From contig JAICQE010000187.1 of NCBI GenBank assembly GCA_025938035.1, positions 1 to 7,780 on the forward strand: 7,780 nt of DNA. The letters run 5' to 3'. Under the pieces are notes generated by a model, which did no database searches, was not told where the DNA came from, and saw only the letters and a program-made list of their open reading frames with translations. Shown here piece after piece: positions 5,729 to 7,780 of the stretch (its first letter is position 1; every line of letters begins with the position of its first letter). The position numbers were made by a program, and so were the translations under genes. This DNA is from Vicinamibacteria bacterium. GTDB lineage: Bacteria; Acidobacteriota; Vicinamibacteria; Vicinamibacterales; UBA2999.

Positions 5729-7251
5729 GGCGTTTTCAACCACCACCGCTGCCTGTCACTGGCAGGATCGAACCTGGCGAGTGTCGGCATGCTGCTGCCG
5801 ATGGCCGACAGCGCCCATGGTTCCTTCGTACCCGCAATCGCCTTGGGCATCACGCGATAGGCGCCGTCGGAGAGCTGATCGATCCGCCACAGCTGCTCCG
5901 GGCCGCCGGTGAACGCGGGAAGGACGACGAGCTCGCGATCCACGGTCGCCGTCAGCGCACGTTCCGTCCCCGCTATCGTGATCTTGAAATAGGACGATCC
6001 GGGATAGCCGCCAACGTTCGCCACCGGCGTGACCGCCCACTTCTGCTGCGCCTGCACCATGTACGGCGACATGCGGACGTCGATGGGGCCCGCCGGCCAG
6101 TTCGCGGAGACCTGCGCCGCTTCCTGCGCAGGTATCGGATTGCGCGCTCCGGCATCGGCCGCTCCTCCGGCACCTCGCCCGCCTCCTGCGCCGGCGCCAC
6201 GGCCACCCCCGCGGCCGCGAAGTCCGCCGACGGGTGTCCCCTGCACGGCGAGCTCGAGCGCCGTCCCCGTCCGCGCCGACTCGATCTGATACGTCCCTTC
6301 CTTGAAGTTGTCGCCGGCGACCGGCCATCCGTCACGCCAGAGGAGCGGACGGATGTCGAGCACGCTGATGCCTCCGCGGTCGAGATCCGCCTCGTAGTGC
6401 ATGGAGAACTTCTGCACGCCGTCACCGAGATCGAGCAAGCCGAAGTGGCCGGGACCGATGTAGCGCCCGCCGGACCCGAGAAACAGCTTGCCGCCGCCCT
6501 GCAGCATGTCGACACCGATGTTGTCGTGGAACGGACCCGTGACCTTGCGCGAGCGTCCCATGCGGATGTTGTAGCTCGAGTTTGCACCGGCACAGCACGA
6601 GCCGCGCGTCATCAACAGGTAGTACCACCCGTCGCGGTAAATAATGATCGATGCCTCGCCGTTGATGGCGAGATCGATCGGCTTCCTCTCCGCATACAGC
6701 CGTTTCCCGGTCTTCGGATTAATCTCGACGAGACGTATGTAGCCAAAGTACGAGCCGTAAGTGAGCCACAGGGAGCCATTGGCCGGATCACGAAACACGC
6801 CCGGATCGATGGCGTTGCTATCCTCCACGCCGTCCGACCAGACGACCGGACCTCCGTCCTCCCACTTGTAGTCAGGGGAATTCGGATCGAGGGTCCTGCC
6901 GACGAGCAGCCCGATCGCAGCCTTCGGCTGCGTTCCCGGAGCCGAGTAATACACGAAGTACTTGTCGCCGGATCGAATCACGTCGGGCGCCCAGGTGTTG
7001 TTACCGCCGCGCGCGATCACCTCCTGACCCGGCCGGCCGCCGGGCAGCGCCTGCATCAGTGTGCCAGCACGCCGCCATGTCCAGCCGTCGTCAGAGATGG
7101 AAATCGGCAGGCCACCGCCCGTGCCGTAGGCGTAGAACTTGCCGTCGTGCACGATGACCGTCGACGGATCATGCATGCCCGGGTCGCCGTCGAGCGCCAC
7201 CACCGGCGATACGAGGACGAGCGCCATCAGCGCAGCAGCGACTGTTTTCAT
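5725..7251 (-). CDS. Secreted GH43 arabinanase-like glycosidase with C-terminal ricin-type lectin domain
   Basis: A 508-residue protein. Signal peptide: residues 1 to about 19 (MKTVAAALMALVLVSPVVA). The GH43 five-bladed propeller spans about 25-320, and its three catalytic acids are recognisable: Asp28 in MHDPST (base), Asp149 in AIDPGVF (pKa modulator) and Glu199 in GEASII (acid). NTWAPDV, LTYGSYFGYIRL, RGSCCAGANSSYNIRMGRS, GPGHFGL and LLWRDGWP closely follow arabinan endo-1,5-alpha-L-arabinanases, which cut the arabinan side chains of pectin. Residues 342-369 are a Gly/Ala/Arg-rich insert. About 380-508 looks like a beta-trefoil lectin, with Q-x-W motifs at 403, 453 and 501. The ribosome binding site is weak. 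Its stop overlaps the next gene's ATG as ATGA, and the IclR gene lies 76 bp upstream on the same strand, so one transcript is plausible. Exo-acting arabinofuranosidase or xylosidase activity is possible instead. Confidence 0.88.
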   Translation of the reverse strand: MKTVAAALMALVLVSPVVALDGDPGMHDPSTVIVHDGKFYAYGTGGGLPISISDDGWTWRRAGTLMQALPGGRPGQEVIARGGNNTWAPDVIRSGDKYFVYYSAPGTQPKAAIGLLVGRTLDPNSPDYKWEDGGPVVWSDGVEDSNAIDPGVFRDPANGSLWLTYGSYFGYIRLVEINPKTGKRLYAERKPIDLAINGEASIIIYRDGWYYLLMTRGSCCAGANSSYNIRMGRSRKVTGPFHDNIGVDMLQGGGKLFLGSGGRYIGPGHFGLLDLGDGVQKFSMHYEADLDRGGISVLDIRPLLWRDGWPVAGDNFKEGTYQIESARTGTALELAVQGTPVGGLRGRGGGRGAGAGGGRGAGGAADAGARNPIPAQEAAQVSANWPAGPIDVRMSPYMVQAQQKWAVTPVANVGGYPGSSYFKITIAGTERALTATVDRELVVLPAFTGGPEQLWRIDQLSDGAYRVMPKAIAGTKEPWALSAIGSSMPTLARFDPASDRQRWWLKTP

Positions 7252-7290
7252 TGGAGCACCGTTGGGGCGAAGGACGCGCGCGATCTTGCG

Positions 7291-7313
7291 GCGCGGACGT
7301 TGCCACGTCCGCG
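7291..7313. repeat. Perfect hairpin between the IclR and GH43 genes
   Basis: CGCGGACGT (7292-7300) and ACGTCCGCG (7305-7313) form a perfect 9-bp stem with a 4-nt loop, 15 bp after the IclR stop. There is no T-run on the minus strand after the stem, so an intrinsic terminator is doubtful, though a pause or partial terminator is possible. The core GCGCGGA...TCCGCG also occurs in the palindrome at 5643-5712. The rest of the 76-bp spacer (7252-7327) shows no clear promoter. Confidence 0.6.
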
Positions 7314-7327
7314 AGCGAGGCTGCGAA

Positions 7328-7780
7328 TCAGCCCTCGATCGATCGGCTGATTGACCGTGCGGCGGCCACTACTTCGGCCGCGGCCTGCGCGATTCGCTTG
7401 TTGTGCAGGCGCGTGACCGGCGACGAGATCCCGACGGAGGCGACGATCTCGCCCTGCGGGTCGCGGATGGGCGCCGCGAGGCAGCGCAGGTCTTCGATGT
7501 ACTCGGCATCGTCGAGCGCGAACCCATCGACGCGAACGCGGCCGCACACGCGGCCAAGCGTGGTCAGCGAGGTGATCGTGTTGCGGGTATAGGCGCGCAG
7601 AGGCGTCCGGCCAAACAGGCTCCTGAGCGCCTGCCGGTCGAAGTCGGCCAGCAGCGCCTTGCCGTGCGCGGTGCAATGGAGTGGTGCGAACTCGCCCGTC
7701 TGGCCGGCAACGGAGATCACCTGGCCGGTTGGAATGTGGTGGTCGACAAAGAACACCTGACCGCCCTCGCGCACCGCGAA
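7328..7780 (-). CDS. IclR-family transcriptional regulator, C-terminal part (N-terminus beyond the right edge)
   Basis: 150 residues are visible, with the reading frame open to the window end, so the N-terminal helix-turn-helix (roughly 100 residues in a normal 250-270 residue IclR protein) is missing. The visible part is the effector-binding domain. It shows GQVFFVDHHIPTG, then APLHCTAHGKALLADF (the PLH-x-TA-x-GKA-LLA family signature), a TRNTITSLTTL segment and GFALDDAEYIEDLRCLAAPIRD, the small-molecule pocket region, ending SVGISSPVTRL. IclR proteins bind promoters as dimers or tetramers and often sense sugar acids or aromatic acids. It lies directly upstream of, and in line with, the GH43 gene, and is the only regulator in view. 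That suggests, without proving, control of the polysaccharide or sugar-acid genes here. Confidence 0.9.
   Translation of the reverse strand, partial: FAVREGGQVFFVDHHIPTGQVISVAGQTGEFAPLHCTAHGKALLADFDRQALRSLFGRTPLRAYTRNTITSLTTLGRVCGRVRVDGFALDDAEYIEDLRCLAAPIRDPQGEIVASVGISSPVTRLHNKRIAQAAAEVVAAARSISRSIEG

Noticed and set aside
7292..7313. Rho-independent terminator of the IclR gene
   Set aside because: The stem is perfect, but no T-run follows on the minus strand, so it is kept only as a palindrome with uncertain role.
5521..7350. 609-residue open frame on the plus strand over the GH43 gene
   Set aside because: It is antisense to a protein with intact GH43 catalytic motifs, its translation is Arg/Pro-rich and featureless, and no start signal was seen.

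Overview
This is a high-GC (about two thirds G+C) bacterial window with seven protein genes: five complete, and two cut by the window ends. Secreted proteins carrying long Gly/Ala/Arg-rich inserts, an N-terminal cytochrome c fused to a PQQ propeller, and intergenic TTGGGAG heptamer repeats together suggest an Acidobacteriota genome, probably of the Vicinamibacteria type. That assignment rests on remembered gene style, not on a marker gene, and is moderate at best.

Layout. On the minus strand at the left edge is the start of a small [4Fe-4S] ferredoxin-like protein (1-205). It is divergent from a plus-strand cluster: a secreted HpcH/HpaI-type aldolase homologue (301-1431), a cytochrome c/PQQ-dependent dehydrogenase fusion (1440-3893), and a secreted two-domain cupin (4006-4947). 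The aldolase and dehydrogenase genes are only 8 bp apart and look co-translated. The cupin follows after a 112-bp spacer that is almost entirely a heptamer-based imperfect hairpin. The 95-bp divergent spacer (206-300) holds a 12-bp perfect palindrome with a second degenerate copy beside it, overlapping a plausible promoter for the ferredoxin gene.

On the minus strand, converging on the cupin with 10 bp between stop codons, is a second cluster. In transcription order it is the C-terminal part of an IclR-family regulator (7780-7328), a secreted GH43 arabinanase-like glycosidase with a ricin-type lectin tail (7251-5725), and an unrecognised exported jelly-roll-like protein (5728-4958) whose likely start overlaps the glycosidase stop as ATGA. 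A 70-bp palindromic element lies inside the predicted N-terminus of that last protein, and a smaller related palindrome lies between the IclR and glycosidase genes.

How they may work together (inference). All five complete proteins carry export signals, so the window encodes extracytoplasmic carbohydrate or acid chemistry. The glycosidase would release pectin-type side-chain sugars, the PQQ dehydrogenase would oxidise a sugar or alcohol and pass electrons to its own haem c, and the cupin and aldolase homologue would act on related small molecules. The IclR protein is the obvious candidate regulator. No substrate can be fixed from sequence alone. No tRNA, rRNA, CRISPR array, transposase or phage gene was seen, and no stretch above 300 bp is without a gene.
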